A stretch of DNA of 64,000 nucleotides from Streptococcus oralis (GCF_023611505.1 NZ_CP097843.1:62001-126000), one strand, 5' to 3'; shown: positions 26,967 through 42,003, counted from the first letter of the stretch. The notes: generated by a model not told the origin, from the sequence alone. Program-made: numbers and translations.

Positions 26967-27117
26967 GGCGACGCAGTCGCCAAATACGATAATGGTCACC
27001 GTGGTGAAAAGACCAGAACAGTATCTGTTCTGGTCGGGGAAACTTTGAGACCTTAAGCTCAAAGTTTAGGAATGAAACCGAAGGTTTGCTTCCGTCCCCA
27101 CCACCTAAGACCATTAT
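26967..27117 (+). ncRNA. highly structured multi-branch RNA element between purD and purE
   Basis: Nested perfect stems are visible. A separate GC hairpin GGCGAC/GTCGCC (26967-26981) comes first. An outer helix ATAATGGTC (26989-26997) with GACCATTAT (27109-27117) is extended by GTGGTG (27001-27006) with CACCAC (27099-27104). Inside are hairpin GACCAGAACA/TGTTCTGGTC (27011-27035) and helix GGGG (27036-27039) with CCCC (27095-27098). That last helix encloses AAACTTTGAG/CTCAAAGTTT (27040-27067) and GGAA..AAACC/GGTTT..TTCC (27069-27093). Such a closed multi-arm fold in a non-coding spacer suggests a cis-regulatory RNA or small RNA acting on purE-purK. I do not recognise a known riboswitch class. 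Small ORFs in this segment look spurious. Confidence 0.6.
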
Positions 27118-27142
27118 TAAAAAAGAAGAAAAAGGAAAAATT

Positions 27143-27634
27143 ATGACTAAACCAATTATTTCCATCATCATGGGCTCCAAATCCGACTGGGCCACCATGC
27201 AAAAAACAGCTGAAGTTTTAGATCGCTTCGGTGTAGCCTACGAAAAGAAAGTTGTCTCTGCCCATCGCACACCAGACCTCATGTTTAGGCATGCAGAAGA
27301 AGCCCGTAGTCGTGGCATCAAGGTTATCATTGCAGGCGCTGGAGGCGCAGCCCATTTGCCAGGTATGGTTGCAGCCAAAACAACCCTGCCTGTCATTGGG
27401 GTGCCAGTCAAATCACGTGCCCTTAGTGGCGTGGACTCGCTTTACTCTATCGTACAGATGCCGGGTGGCGTACCTGTTGCGACAATGGCTATCGGTGAAG
27501 CAGGTGCGACTAACGCAGCTCTCTTTGCCCTCCGTCTTCTCTCAGTAGAGGACCAGGCTATCGCGACAGCTTTGGCAGATTTCGCAGACGAGCAAGGAAA
27601 AATCGCAGAGGAGTCTACAAATGAGCTCATCTAA
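27143..27634 (+). CDS. purE: N5-carboxyaminoimidazole ribonucleotide mutase
   Basis: 163-residue class I PurE, which converts N5-CAIR to [48 protein letters not shown] and [20 protein letters not shown] are the expected motifs. ATG 27143 follows AAAGGAAAA; the longer open frame upstream runs through the structured spacer and is not used. It overlaps purK by 14 bases. Confidence 0.96.
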   Translation: MTKPIISIIMGSKSDWATMQKTAEVLDRFGVAYEKKVVSAHRTPDLMFRHAEEARSRGIKVIIAGAGGAAHLPGMVAAKTTLPVIGVPVKSRALSGVDSLYSIVQMPGGVPVATMAIGEAGATNAALFALRLLSVEDQAIATALADFADEQGKIAEESTNELI

Positions 27635-28694
27635 AACAATCGGAATTATCGGTGGTGGTCAGCTGGGGCAGATGATGGCCATTTCTGCTATCTACATGGG
27701 GCACAAGGTCATCGCGCTGGATCCTGCGGCGGATTGCCCGGCCTCTCGCGTGGCGGAAATTATCGTCGCACCTTATAACGATGTGGATGCCCTGCGTCAG
27801 TTGGCGGAACGTTGCGATGTCCTCACCTATGAATTTGAAAATGTCGATGCTGACGGTTTGGATGTTGTTATCAAGGATGGACAGCTCCCTCAAGGGACAG
27901 ACCTGCTCCGTATTTCCCAAAATCGCATTTTTGAAAAGGATTTTCTCTCAAATAAGGCTCAAGTAACGGTGGCACCTTACAAGGTTGTGACTTCTAGCCA
28001 AGACTTGGCAGATATTGACCTGTCGAAAAACTATGTCCTCAAGACTGCGACGGGTGGCTACGATGGACATGGGCAAAAGGTCATTCGCTCGGAAGCAGAC
28101 TTGGAAGAAGCCTATGCGCTAGCGGATTCAGCAGACTGCGTTATGGAAGAATTTGTCAACTTTGACCTTGAAATTTCTGTTATCGTGTCTGGTAACGGCG
28201 AGGATGTGACGGTTTTCCCAGTTCAGGAAAATATCCACCGCAACAACATCCTGTCTAAGACCATCGTCCCAGCTCGAATTTCTGATAGTCTAGCAGATAA
28301 AGCCAAAGCTATGGCAGTGAGAATCGCTGAGCAACTCAACTTGTCTGGAACCCTCTGCGTGGAAATGTTTGCGACAGCTGATGACATCATCGTCAATGAG
28401 ATTGCCCCACGGCCACACAACTCTGGCCACTACTCTATCGAAGCCTGCGACTTCTCCCAGTTTGACACGCATATTTTGGGTGTTCTCGGAGCACCATTAC
28501 CAGCCATAAAACTCCATGCACCTGCTGTTATGCTTAATGTTCTCGGCCAGCACGTCGAGGTCGCTGAACAATATGTGACAGAAAATCCAAGCGCCCACCT
28601 CCATCTGTATGGTAAAATAGAAGCGAAGCACAACCGCAAGATGGGACATGTGACTTTGTTTAGTGATGTGCCGGATGAGATTGAGGAGTTTTAG
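27621..28694 (+). CDS. purK: N5-carboxyaminoimidazole ribonucleotide synthase
   Basis: 357-residue ATP-grasp enzyme making N5-CAIR from AIR, bicarbonate and ATP; its product goes to PurE, encoded just before. Motifs: [70 protein letters not shown]. The start overlaps the purE 3' end. After it, the usual neighbour purB is displaced by a two-gene insertion. Confidence 0.95.
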   Translation: MSSSKTIGIIGGGQLGQMMAISAIYMGHKVIALDPAADCPASRVAEIIVAPYNDVDALRQLAERCDVLTYEFENVDADGLDVVIKDGQLPQGTDLLRISQNRIFEKDFLSNKAQVTVAPYKVVTSSQDLADIDLSKNYVLKTATGGYDGHGQKVIRSEADLEEAYALADSADCVMEEFVNFDLEISVIVSGNGEDVTVFPVQENIHRNNILSKTIVPARISDSLADKAKAMAVRIAEQLNLSGTLCVEMFATADDIIVNEIAPRPHNSGHYSIEACDFSQFDTHILGVLGAPLPAIKLHAPAVMLNVLGQHVEVAEQYVTENPSAHLHLYGKIEAKHNRKMGHVTLFSDVPDEIEEF

Positions 28695-28726
28695 GGAAAG
28701 GTTAAATTTCAGAAGGAATATAAGAC

Positions 28727-29905
28727 ATGGAAAATAAGGTATATTATGGAGAATATTCTTTGGAACATTGGAAAGAATTGATTTTAAAAAAGAATATTAT
28801 TTTACCCGGTTATCAACGTTATTTTGTTTGGGATGCCCAGAAAGCTAAAAAGCTGATTGAAAGTTTTGAAAAAAATGAGTTTGTTCCGCCGGTGACAATA
28901 GGATCATACGTGACGAGTGAAGGACGTGAAAATTTAATACTTGATGGACAACAAAGGTTAACAAGTATTTTATTGAGCTATTTGGGAATTTTTCCAAATA
29001 AAGAGAAATATAAAAAAGTAGTTCAAACTTTGGCAGATGATAACGATACAGAGCTTGATGATGACGAGTATGACAATGTTTTAGAATGGTCTTTAGATTA
29101 TCTGACAGATAAAGGTAGTAATAAAGAAAAGATACTATCTGAAATTGAAATAAGCACTTATGATGAAATTCCTTCGGTTGATGATAAGTTTATGAGAAAT
29201 CATTATCTAGGATTTTCTTACTTAGTACCACAGAAAGATAGTGGGAGAGCAGATATAGAATTTTATTCTGAACAGCAAAATTTTTATTCTTCTGTATTTC
29301 GTAATATTAATATACAAGGAGAACCGTTGTTGCCTCAAGAAAGTAGAAAGTCTCTCTATTTCCTAAAAGATACATTGGTAGATTTCTTTGAACCAAAATT
29401 TTCAAATCTAGTGTTTGTAAATGATTCTAAAATGGATTTTGTGCGATATATAGCCATTCTTTCTCACTATAGAAAAGTTGGGAGAATAACTAAAGTGGGA
29501 TATGGATATGCACGACGAATGGAAAATTTATATGAAAAATTCATATATGCAGTTGCTAATGATGAAAATCAAAATCTATTTGAACAACTACCGAAAGAAA
29601 TAATTGAAGGGGACTATAAAATTATTTTGGATGAGATAGAGAGTACTATTGAGCAATTATTTCCTGAAAGACGTTTTAAATCAATTATTGATTTAGATGT
29701 TAATTTCTTTGGTTTATTTGAGTATATGATTTTTCAACGGAGACAAATTGATATATCAAAAAAATCGAGCTTGATACAAGAATTACAAAATACAATATTA
29801 AAATTTAAGGAAGATAATAATCATACTAAGAATCCAGCAGCTTTAAAGCATTTGAGAAATAGAATGGAGAAATCTATAGATATTTATGGGAAGTATACAC
29901 TATGA
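28727..29905 (+). CDS. DUF262 (GmrSD/ParB-like nuclease N-terminal) protein
   Basis: 392 residues. The first 90 hold the DUF262 signature: LPGYQRYFVWDAQKAKKLIESF and then LILDGQQRLTSILL, where the DGQQR motif is the presumed nucleotide/nuclease site shared with ParB/Srx and GmrS proteins. The rest is AT-rich with no recognised domain (no DUF1524/HNH motif seen). Its stop overlaps the next gene's start by 4 bases (ATGA), so it is translationally coupled to a HEPN-motif protein. The pair interrupts purK-purB, differs in base composition from the neighbours, and is probably a mobile defence or toxin-antitoxin-like module (inference). Confidence 0.72.
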   Translation: MENKVYYGEYSLEHWKELILKKNIILPGYQRYFVWDAQKAKKLIESFEKNEFVPPVTIGSYVTSEGRENLILDGQQRLTSILLSYLGIFPNKEKYKKVVQTLADDNDTELDDDEYDNVLEWSLDYLTDKGSNKEKILSEIEISTYDEIPSVDDKFMRNHYLGFSYLVPQKDSGRADIEFYSEQQNFYSSVFRNINIQGEPLLPQESRKSLYFLKDTLVDFFEPKFSNLVFVNDSKMDFVRYIAILSHYRKVGRITKVGYGYARRMENLYEKFIYAVANDENQNLFEQLPKEIIEGDYKIILDEIESTIEQLFPERRFKSIIDLDVNFFGLFEYMIFQRRQIDISKKSSLIQELQNTILKFKEDNNHTKNPAALKHLRNRMEKSIDIYGKYTL

Positions 29906-30645
29906 TTAATCATGAAAAGTTCATTCTAGCACCCATTGAAAGTGTGTTAAAAGAAGCGATAGTTGCTAATTATGGAATTGGTAGTGGGATTGAAACCTAC
30001 CCTGTTAATGAATATGTTATGAATTCAGTTCTTTTAAAAATGACTGGTTTTCAAGAACAAAAATTAAAATTCATTACATGGGAAATCGCTTCTAATGATT
30101 TAGAATATAGAAGGAAGTTACTAAATAATGATGATAAATTAGGTGAATGTTCAACATTTGAAGCAAAAAACAAAGTATTTCGCAGATTAGTGGAAGCAAT
30201 TACGTCATTGGATAGAGAATTTAATATTTACGAAGTTTTAGACAAGAATAATCTCCAAAAAGAAACAATAGACTATGTAAAGAAACTCTTTAAAGATACT
30301 AATCTATCAACATGGCATCAAAGAAAATTCGATTATTTTTTTAAAACGAATGTAGATAAAATAATTCCTGTTAATCAATTTCTACAGCCTACTCAAAATG
30401 GAAAGTTGGGACCACTGTTTCAAAGTGTCGTCCAAAGTAGATATGATGAACTGTATGTTCAGAGAAATACACTAGCTCATAATTTATCTTCTTATAAAAT
30501 TAGTTCTCAATCTTTTTTAGAGTTGGCTATTAGCACAGATAAAGACAAAAATTATTTTATCTGGTTTTCAATTTTGATACTAATTGATAAAATAGTTATT
30601 GATTTATATAATATATATGTGATGAAATTGTTAGAAGAATATTAA
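29902..30645 (+). CDS. HEPN-motif protein, partner of DUF262 protein
   Basis: 247 residues with no signal or membrane segment. Near residue 192 it has RNTLAH, the R-x4-H motif of HEPN ribonucleases, within QRNTLAHNLSSYKI; the surrounding residues are helix-rich. HEPN proteins cut RNA in many toxin and phage-defence systems. It overlaps the DUF262 gene by 4 bases. The motif also occurs in catalytically silent structural HEPN proteins, so nuclease activity is inference. Confidence 0.62.
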   Translation: MINHEKFILAPIESVLKEAIVANYGIGSGIETYPVNEYVMNSVLLKMTGFQEQKLKFITWEIASNDLEYRRKLLNNDDKLGECSTFEAKNKVFRRLVEAITSLDREFNIYEVLDKNNLQKETIDYVKKLFKDTNLSTWHQRKFDYFFKTNVDKIIPVNQFLQPTQNGKLGPLFQSVVQSRYDELYVQRNTLAHNLSSYKISSQSFLELAISTDKDKNYFIWFSILILIDKIVIDLYNIYVMKLLEEY

Positions 30646-30691
30646 CTATTAAATCTTACTATTTGGTTTCTGTAATGCAAAAGGAGAAAAC

Positions 30692-31990
30692 ATGATCAAC
30701 CGTTACTCTCGCCCTGAAATGGCGAATATTTGGAGTGAAGAAAATAAATACCGTGCTTGGCTTGAGGTGGAAATCTTGGCTGACGAGGCATGGGCTGAGT
30801 TGGGGGAAATCCCTAAGGAAGATGTGGCTTTGATTCGCGAGAAGGCGGACTTTGACATCGACCGTATTTTGGAGATTGAGCAAGAGACTCGTCACGATGT
30901 GGTGGCTTTCACGCGTGCGGTTTCTGAGACTCTTGGCGAAGAGCGCAAGTGGGTTCACTATGGCTTGACTTCTACCGACGTGGTGGATACGGCCTACGGT
31001 TACCTTTACAAGCAGGCCAACGACATCATCCGTCGTGACCTTGAAAACTTCACCAACATTATCGCTGACAAGGCTAAGGAACACAAGTTCACCATCATGA
31101 TGGGTCGTACTCACGGTGTGCACGCTGAGCCTACAACCTTTGGTCTTAAATTGGCGACTTGGTACAGTGAAATGAAGCGCAATATCGAGCGTTTCGAGCA
31201 TGCGGCTGCTGGTGTAGAAGCTGGTAAGATCTCTGGTGCGGTTGGTAACTTTGCCAATATCCCACCGTTTGTAGAGCAATACGTCTGCGACAAGTTGGGT
31301 ATCCGTGCTCAAGAAATCTCTACACAAGTCCTTCCTCGTGACCTTCACGCTGAGTACTTTGCAGTTCTTGCCAGCATCGCAACTTCAATTGAGCGTATGG
31401 CGACTGAGATCCGTGGTCTACAAAAATCTGAGCAACGCGAAGTGGAAGAGTTCTTTGCTAAAGGTCAAAAAGGTTCATCTGCTATGCCTCACAAACGCAA
31501 CCCTATCGGTTCTGAAAACATGACTGGTCTGGCGCGTGTTATCCGTGGTCATATGGTGACAGCCTATGAGAACGTCGCTCTTTGGCATGAACGTGATATT
31601 TCTCACTCATCAGCTGAGCGTATCATCACACCAGATACGACTATTTTGATTGACTACATGCTCAACCGTTTTGGAAATATCGTCAAGAACTTGACGGTCT
31701 TCCCAGAAAATATGATCCGCAACATGAACTCAACTTTCGGTCTTATCTTTAGCCAACGTGCTATGTTGACCTTGATCGAGAAGGGAATGACGCGTGAGCA
31801 AGCCTATGATTTGGTGCAACCAAAAACGGCCTACTCTTGGGACAACCAAGTGGACTTTAAACCACTTCTTGAAGCAGATCCAGAAGTAACTTCACGCCTC
31901 ACTCAAGAAGAAATCGACGAAATCTTCAACCCTGCATACTACACTAAACGTGTGGATGATATCTTTGAACGTATCGGACTCGGTGATTAA
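30692..31990 (+). CDS. purB: adenylosuccinate lyase
   Basis: 432-residue PurB. It cleaves SAICAR to AICAR and adenylosuccinate to AMP. The superfamily signature [15 protein letters not shown] is near residue 265, [14 protein letters not shown] near 142, and [15 protein letters not shown] near 88. An AAAGGAG site lies upstream. Although the DUF262/HEPN pair sits before it, the coding sequence is intact. A terminator follows at once. Confidence 0.96.
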   Translation: MINRYSRPEMANIWSEENKYRAWLEVEILADEAWAELGEIPKEDVALIREKADFDIDRILEIEQETRHDVVAFTRAVSETLGEERKWVHYGLTSTDVVDTAYGYLYKQANDIIRRDLENFTNIIADKAKEHKFTIMMGRTHGVHAEPTTFGLKLATWYSEMKRNIERFEHAAAGVEAGKISGAVGNFANIPPFVEQYVCDKLGIRAQEISTQVLPRDLHAEYFAVLASIATSIERMATEIRGLQKSEQREVEEFFAKGQKGSSAMPHKRNPIGSENMTGLARVIRGHMVTAYENVALWHERDISHSSAERIITPDTTILIDYMLNRFGNIVKNLTVFPENMIRNMNSTFGLIFSQRAMLTLIEKGMTREQAYDLVQPKTAYSWDNQVDFKPLLEADPEVTSRLTQEEIDEIFNPAYYTKRVDDIFERIGLGD

Positions 31991-32000
31991 TCCTAACAAT

Positions 32001-32030
32001 AAAAAAGCGAGATTGAATCTCGCTTTTTTA
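32001..32030. terminator. bidirectional terminator between purB and strH
   Basis: GCGAGAT (32007-32013), loop TGA, ATCTCGC (32017-32023), flanked by six A's and seven T's, so it can serve both converging genes. Confidence 0.82.
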
Positions 32031-32048
32031 TATGCTTATCGAAGGGTG

Positions 32049-36095
<4,047 letters not shown>

Positions 36096-36106
36096 TTATT
36101 ATCATA

Positions 36107-36164
36107 TGTGATAGCGTTTACATAAAACCAATTTTATTTTATTATCTAAGGAGTAAAATGTCAA
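36107..36164 (-). promoter_or_regulatory. strH promoter with CcpA (CRE) site
   Basis: On the minus strand, TTGACA (36164-36159), a 17-base spacer and TAAAAT (36141-36136). Downstream of the -10, TGTAAACGCTATCACA (36122-36107) fits the CRE consensus WTGNAANCGNWNNCWW at nearly all positions. The position, just after the expected start of transcription, predicts CcpA roadblock repression in glucose. Confidence 0.78.
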
Positions 36165-36341
36165 GTGGGTTTATATAAGAACTATAATAAATAGAGGAAA
36201 TCATAAGATTTAGAAGAAAATTATTTCTAGAAATGAGAAAGAGAAAACCAATATTTAACTTGTTTTTAGTAAAAACGCTACTAATTAAATAAGAGTCCTC
36301 CATAGCGTTTTCACAACTTCTTTCTCGTGCTATAATGAATA

Positions 36342-36374
36342 TAGAAAAAGCCTGAGCTAGGCTCAAGCTTTTTC
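36342..36374 (-). terminator. terminator of bgaR
   Basis: AGAAAAAGCCTGAGC and GCTCAAGCTTTTTCT form a long stem with one mismatch, directly after the bgaR stop codon. Confidence 0.75.
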
Positions 36375-37091
36375 TTAATGACCTCGATTACATGAGAGGA
36401 ATTTAATTTTGTAGTAGTCTGCTCGCTTATAAGTTTCACTATAGGCAAGGACTTGGCCAGTGGCCTCAAGTTTTGTAGTCTTCGTTTGGAAGACTGTTGG
36501 AAATTGCGTATCGATTCCAAGTACAGAAGCAACATGCTCTGGTGTTGGAAATGCGATTTCATTGATTTCCTCAAAATGTTCATCGTTCATGTGAATGCGG
36601 TAATCCAATTTGAAACGTTTATAGATAGAACTATAATAGTCAAGATTTGGATAGTTGGCATTGATATATTGCTCAGGAATATAAGATGTGTGGTAGATGT
36701 ATGTCACGTCGTTTGTCTGACGAATACGTTCAATCTTATAGTAGAATTGATCTCCACGTAGTCCAAGTTTATCTAAATATTCAAGTTTGTTTCCGCGCTC
36801 GATAGAAAGGACAGTAACTTTATCGTCTTTTGTTTCAAAGATTTCGACATCTGAAAACTCAACGAGTTTGTGCTTGCGGGCACGTGAAACGAAAGTACCT
36901 TTACCTTGTTGGCGGACAATGTAGCCGTCTTTTGCAAGGTCATTCAAAGCACGTACAACAGTGATTGAACTAACATCATACATCGCGATCAATTCTGCTT
37001 CTGTATAAAATTTATCTCCACTTGCAAATTGACCAGAGATGATTTTGTTTTTTAATTCATCTTTAATATATTGGTATTTAGGAATAGCCAT
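36375..37091 (-). CDS. bgaR: GntR/UTRA family regulator of the bgaC operon
   Basis: 238-residue GntR-type regulator. The N-terminal winged helix-turn-helix (about 1-70) reads YQYIKDELKNKIISGQFASGDKFYTEAELIAMYDVSSITVVRALNDLAKDGYIVRQQGKGTFVS in family style; the remainder is a UTRA ligand-binding domain. It is divergent from bgaC, as in pneumococcus, where the regulator at this position (BgaR) controls the bgaC-PTS genes. The frame also opens at a GTG 9 bases upstream inside the GAGGTG site; ATG 37091 is preferred. Effector unknown, probably a phosphorylated sugar imported by the linked PTS (inference). Confidence 0.88.
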   Translation of the reverse strand: MAIPKYQYIKDELKNKIISGQFASGDKFYTEAELIAMYDVSSITVVRALNDLAKDGYIVRQQGKGTFVSRARKHKLVEFSDVEIFETKDDKVTVLSIERGNKLEYLDKLGLRGDQFYYKIERIRQTNDVTYIYHTSYIPEQYINANYPNLDYYSSIYKRFKLDYRIHMNDEHFEEINEIAFPTPEHVASVLGIDTQFPTVFQTKTTKLEATGQVLAYSETYKRADYYKIKFLSCNRGH

Positions 37092-37334
37092 AAATTTCAC
37101 CTCGATTCTCTTTCTCCAACCTTGATTTTACCACAAATACAGACAAAATAGTAGTATTTAGGTAAAAAAAATTAAAATAATAGACTAAAAATGTTATGTT
37201 ACATGTAAAAAATTCCATTTTATAACCTTGTGAATTATCATACATTAAAATATCGCTTTCATGCTATTTTTAGATAATTTTGGTAAATAGTAAGTAAAAA
37301 AATAGAAAAATTTTAAAGAATTTTCTAAAACCTA

Positions 37335-37393
37335 TTGACAAATGCAAAATATTTGATTATATTTAATATTATAATAAATGAAAGCGCAAACTT
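37335..37393 (+). promoter_or_regulatory. bgaC operon promoter with CcpA (CRE) site
   Basis: Perfect TTGACA (37335-37340), a 17-base spacer and TATATT (37358-37363). ATGAAAGCGCAAACTT (37378-37393) fits every position of the CRE consensus WTGNAANCGNWNNCWW and starts about 15 bases after the -10. The rest of the 313-base spacer (37101-37413) is very AT-rich; ATGTTACATGTAAAA near 37193-37208 is a partial palindrome that could be the GntR operator. Confidence 0.8.
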
Positions 37394-37413
37394 AATTCGT
37401 CAGAGGTGGTAAC

Positions 37414-39197
<1,784 letters not shown>

Positions 39198-39201
<4 letters not shown>

Positions 39202-39674
39202 CAATTGTAGGATGCCGTATCGATGGACGTTTGATCCACGGTCAAGTAGCCAATCTTTGGGCTGGAAAACTAAATGTTTCACGCATTATGGTTGTAGACG
39301 ACGAAGTTGTTAACAACGATATTGAAAAGAGTGGTTTGAAACTTGCGACACCACCAGGTGTGAAACTCAGTATCTTGCCAGTTGAGAAAGCAGCAGCAAA
39401 TATCCTTGCTGGTAAATACGATAGTCAACGTCTCTTTATCGTTGCACGTAAACCAGACCGTTTCCTTGGTTTGGTTGAAGCAGGTGTTCCACTTGAAACA
39501 CTTAACGTCGGCAATATGTCTCAAACACCAGAAACTCGCTCTATCACACGTTCTATCAATGTGGTAGATAAGGATGTGGAAGATTTCCACAAACTAGCAG
39601 AAAAAGGTGTGAAACTCACTGCTCAAATGGTTCCAAATGATCCAGTTTCAGACTTTTTGAGCTTATTAAAATAG
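39198..39674 (+). CDS. mannose-family PTS, IIB component
   Basis: 158-residue IIB. The phosphorylated His is H14 in the RIDGRLIHGQV motif. It receives phosphate from IIA and passes it to the sugar entering through IIC/IID. It overlaps bgaC by 4 bases, so enzyme and transporter are coupled. The likely substrate is galactose or a beta-galactosyl/aminosugar product released by BgaC; AgaS and LacD downstream point to galactosamine/galactose-6-phosphate metabolism (inference). Confidence 0.93.
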
Positions 39675-39700
39675 GAAAAAATTTTTAGGAGGTCATTGTT

Positions 39701-40606
39701 ATGATACAATGGTGGCAAATTTTACTTCTCACTTTGTACTCAGCTTATCAAATCTGTGATGAGTTGACAATCGTTTCATCTGCAGGTTCCCCTGTATTCG
39801 CTGGTTTTATTACTGGTTTGATCATGGGAGATGTGACAACTGGTTTGTTTATCGGTGGTAGCTTGCAGTTGTTCGTTCTTGGGGTTGGTACCTTCGGTGG
39901 TGCTTCTCGTATCGACGCAACTTCTGGTGCGGTTCTTGCAACAGCATTCTCTATCTCTCAAGGTATTGATACAGATCTTGCGATTACAACAATCGCTGTA
40001 CCAGTAGCAGCACTTTTGACATACTTCGACGTTCTTGGACGTATGACAACTACTTTCTTTGCACACCGTATTGATGCTGCGATCGAACGCTTTGACTACA
40101 AAGGTATCGAACGCAACTACCTACTTGGTGCGCTTCCATGGGCTCTTTCACGTGCCCTTCCAGTATTCTTCGCTCTTGCTTTTGGTGGTGCTTTCGTACA
40201 ATCAGTAGTAGACCTTGTTAAAGAATACCAATGGGTTGCAGACGGTTTGACACTTGCAGGTCGTATGCTTCCAGGTCTTGGATTTGCAATCTTGCTTCGT
40301 TACCTTCCAGTTAAACGTAACCTTCACTACCTTGCTATGGGATTTGGTTTGACAGCTATGTTGACTGTTCTTTACTCAAACGTACAAAGTCTTGGTGGAG
40401 CAGTTGCTGGTATCATTAGCACTCTTCCTGCTGAAGTTGCTGAAAAGATTGGCTTTGCTAACAACTTCAAAGGTTTGTCTATGATCGGTGTTTCTATCGT
40501 AGGTATCTTCCTTGCAGTTGTTCACTTTAAGAACAGCCAAAAAGTAGCTGTAGCAGCACCTTCTACACCATCAGAAAGTGGGGAAATCGAAGATGACGAA
40601 TTCTAA
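39701..40606 (+). CDS. mannose-family PTS, IIC component
   Basis: 301-residue membrane permease subunit with several hydrophobic helices, beginning WWQILLLTLYSAYQICDEL and including FAGFITGLIMGDVTTGLFIGG and LFVLGVGTFGGASRIDATSG, the conserved EIIC-sorbose signature. The C-terminus is Ser/Glu/Asp-rich. An AGGAGG site lies upstream. It overlaps IID by 14 bases. Confidence 0.94.
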   Translation: MIQWWQILLLTLYSAYQICDELTIVSSAGSPVFAGFITGLIMGDVTTGLFIGGSLQLFVLGVGTFGGASRIDATSGAVLATAFSISQGIDTDLAITTIAVPVAALLTYFDVLGRMTTTFFAHRIDAAIERFDYKGIERNYLLGALPWALSRALPVFFALAFGGAFVQSVVDLVKEYQWVADGLTLAGRMLPGLGFAILLRYLPVKRNLHYLAMGFGLTAMLTVLYSNVQSLGGAVAGIISTLPAEVAEKIGFANNFKGLSMIGVSIVGIFLAVVHFKNSQKVAVAAPSTPSESGEIEDDEF

Positions 40607-41414
40607 TTACAAACTTACAAAAGAAGATTTTAATCAAATCAACAAACGTAGCTTGTTTACTTTCCAATTAGGTTGGAACTACGAACGTATGCAAGCTTCT
40701 GGTTACCTTTACATGATCTTGCCTCAATTGCGTAAAATGTATGGGGATGGAACTCCTGAATTGAAAGAAATGATGAAAGTTCATACTCAATTCTTCAATA
40801 CTTCACCATTCTTCCACACTATTATCGCTGGTTTTGACCTTGCCATGGAAGAAAAAGATGGTGTGGGTTCAAAAGATGCCGTTAACGGTATCAAGACAGG
40901 TTTGATGGGACCATTCGCTCCTCTTGGAGACACAATCTTTGGTTCACTTGTACCTGCTATCATGGGATCTATCGCAGCAACTATGGCTATCGCTGGCCAA
41001 CCATGGGGTATCTTCCTTTGGATTGCAGTTGCAGTTGCTTATGACATCTTCCGTTGGAAACAATTGGAATTTGCCTACAAAGAAGGGGTTAACCTTATCA
41101 ACAACATGCAAAGTACCTTGACAGCTTTGATTGACGCTGCATCTGTACTTGGTGTCTTCATGATGGGTGCTCTTGTAGCAACAATGATCAACTTTGACAT
41201 TTCTTACAAATTGCCAATCGGTGAAAAGATGATTGACTTCCAAGACATCTTGAACTCAATCTTCCCACGCTTGCTTCCAGCAATCTTTACTGCCTTTATC
41301 TTCTGGTTGCTTGGTAAGAAAGGTATGAACTCTACTAAAGCGATCGGTATCATTATCGTTCTTGCAGTAGGTCTTTCATTCATCGGTAAATTCTTGCTTG
41401 GAATGGGCGCATAA
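40593..41414 (+). CDS. mannose-family PTS, IID component
   Basis: 273-residue IID. Conserved opening region LFTFQLGWNYERMQASGYLYMILPQLRKMYGD, then GLMGPFAPLGDTIFGSLVPAIMGSIAA, typical of EIID-AGA. The C-terminus has several membrane segments and pairs with IIC. ATG 40593 (MTNSNYKLTKEDF) is chosen over an upstream in-frame start inside IIC because GGGGA precedes it and it begins the family domain. Confidence 0.93.
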   Translation: MTNSNYKLTKEDFNQINKRSLFTFQLGWNYERMQASGYLYMILPQLRKMYGDGTPELKEMMKVHTQFFNTSPFFHTIIAGFDLAMEEKDGVGSKDAVNGIKTGLMGPFAPLGDTIFGSLVPAIMGSIAATMAIAGQPWGIFLWIAVAVAYDIFRWKQLEFAYKEGVNLINNMQSTLTALIDAASVLGVFMMGALVATMINFDISYKLPIGEKMIDFQDILNSIFPRLLPAIFTAFIFWLLGKKGMNSTKAIGIIIVLAVGLSFIGKFLLGMGA

Positions 41415-41417
41415 TTT

Positions 41418-41822
41418 ATGACAAAATCATTAATTTTGGTGAGTCATGGTCGTTTCTGTGAAGAACTTAAAGGTAGCACGGAAATGATTATGGGTCCACA
41501 AGACAACATTCATGCAGTGGCTCTTCTTCCAGAAGATGGTCCAGAAGAATTTACTGCAAAATTTGAAGCTGCTATCGAAGGATTGGATGATTTCCTAGTC
41601 TTTGCGGACCTTCTCGGCGGAACACCATGTAACGTGGTGAGCCGTCTAATCATGGAAGGTCGCGACATTGAACTCTACGCGGGAATGAATCTGCCAATGG
41701 TGATTGAATTTATCAATGCTAGCCTTACAGGTGCAGATGCGGACTACAAGAGCCGTGCTGCAGAAAGCATTGTGAAAGTCAATGATTTGTTAGCAGGCTT
41801 CGATGATGACGAAGATGAATAA
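41418..41822 (+). CDS. mannose-family PTS, IIA component
   Basis: 134-residue soluble IIA (EIIA-man fold). The phosphoryl His is H10 in LILVSHGRFCEEL; the second motif is FADLLGGTPCNVVSRL. It has an acidic tail (DDDEDE). It starts 3 bases after IID. A BOX element begins at its stop codon. Confidence 0.93.
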   Translation: MTKSLILVSHGRFCEELKGSTEMIMGPQDNIHAVALLPEDGPEEFTAKFEAAIEGLDDFLVFADLLGGTPCNVVSRLIMEGRDIELYAGMNLPMVIEFINASLTGADADYKSRAAESIVKVNDLLAGFDDDEDE

Positions 41823-41929
41823 TACTCTTCGAAAATCAAATTCAAACTACGTCAGCGTCGCCTTGCCGTACTCAAGTACAGCCTGCGGCTAGCTTCCTAG
41901 TTTGCTCTTTGATTTTCATCGAGTATAAG
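41821..41929 (-). repeat. BOX element (boxA-boxC, no boxB)
   Basis: About 108 bases from ATACTCTTCGAAAATC to GATTTTCATCGAGTAT, with short terminal inverted ends. CGTCAGCGTCGCCTTGCCGTA (41850-41870) is the reverse complement of the well-known BOXA1R primer region. boxA and boxC are joined without a boxB. It sits inside the operon between PTS IIA and agaS and could affect transcript stability. Confidence 0.88.
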
Positions 41930-42003
41930 ATGTGACAACGGCTAAACCGTTAGAACATCTTATATAGAATATACATGGGAATGGGAGTCACTCCCATTCC
42001 CAT
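41928..42003 (+). terminator. two strong hairpins between PTS IIA and agaS
   Basis: Hairpin 1: AAGATGT (41928-41934) with ACATCTT (41956-41962), plus an inner AACGG/CCGTT. Hairpin 2: TGGGAATGGGAG (41977-41988) with CTCCCATTCCCA (41992-42003), loop TCA, followed by TATTTTC. The second resembles a terminator or processing stem; with a weak T-tract it may only attenuate expression of agaS-lacD-galM. Confidence 0.55.

Noticed and set aside
26715..27056. 113-codon open frame across the purD end and the structured spacer
   Set aside because: Most of it lies in another frame of purD and the rest runs through the hairpins; there is no ribosome binding site.
36310..36376. Possible small RNA gene: TATAAT at 36331 on the plus strand followed by a terminator-like hairpin
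   Set aside because: The -35 spacing is poor, the transcript would be only about 30 bases, and the hairpin is better explained as the bgaR terminator.
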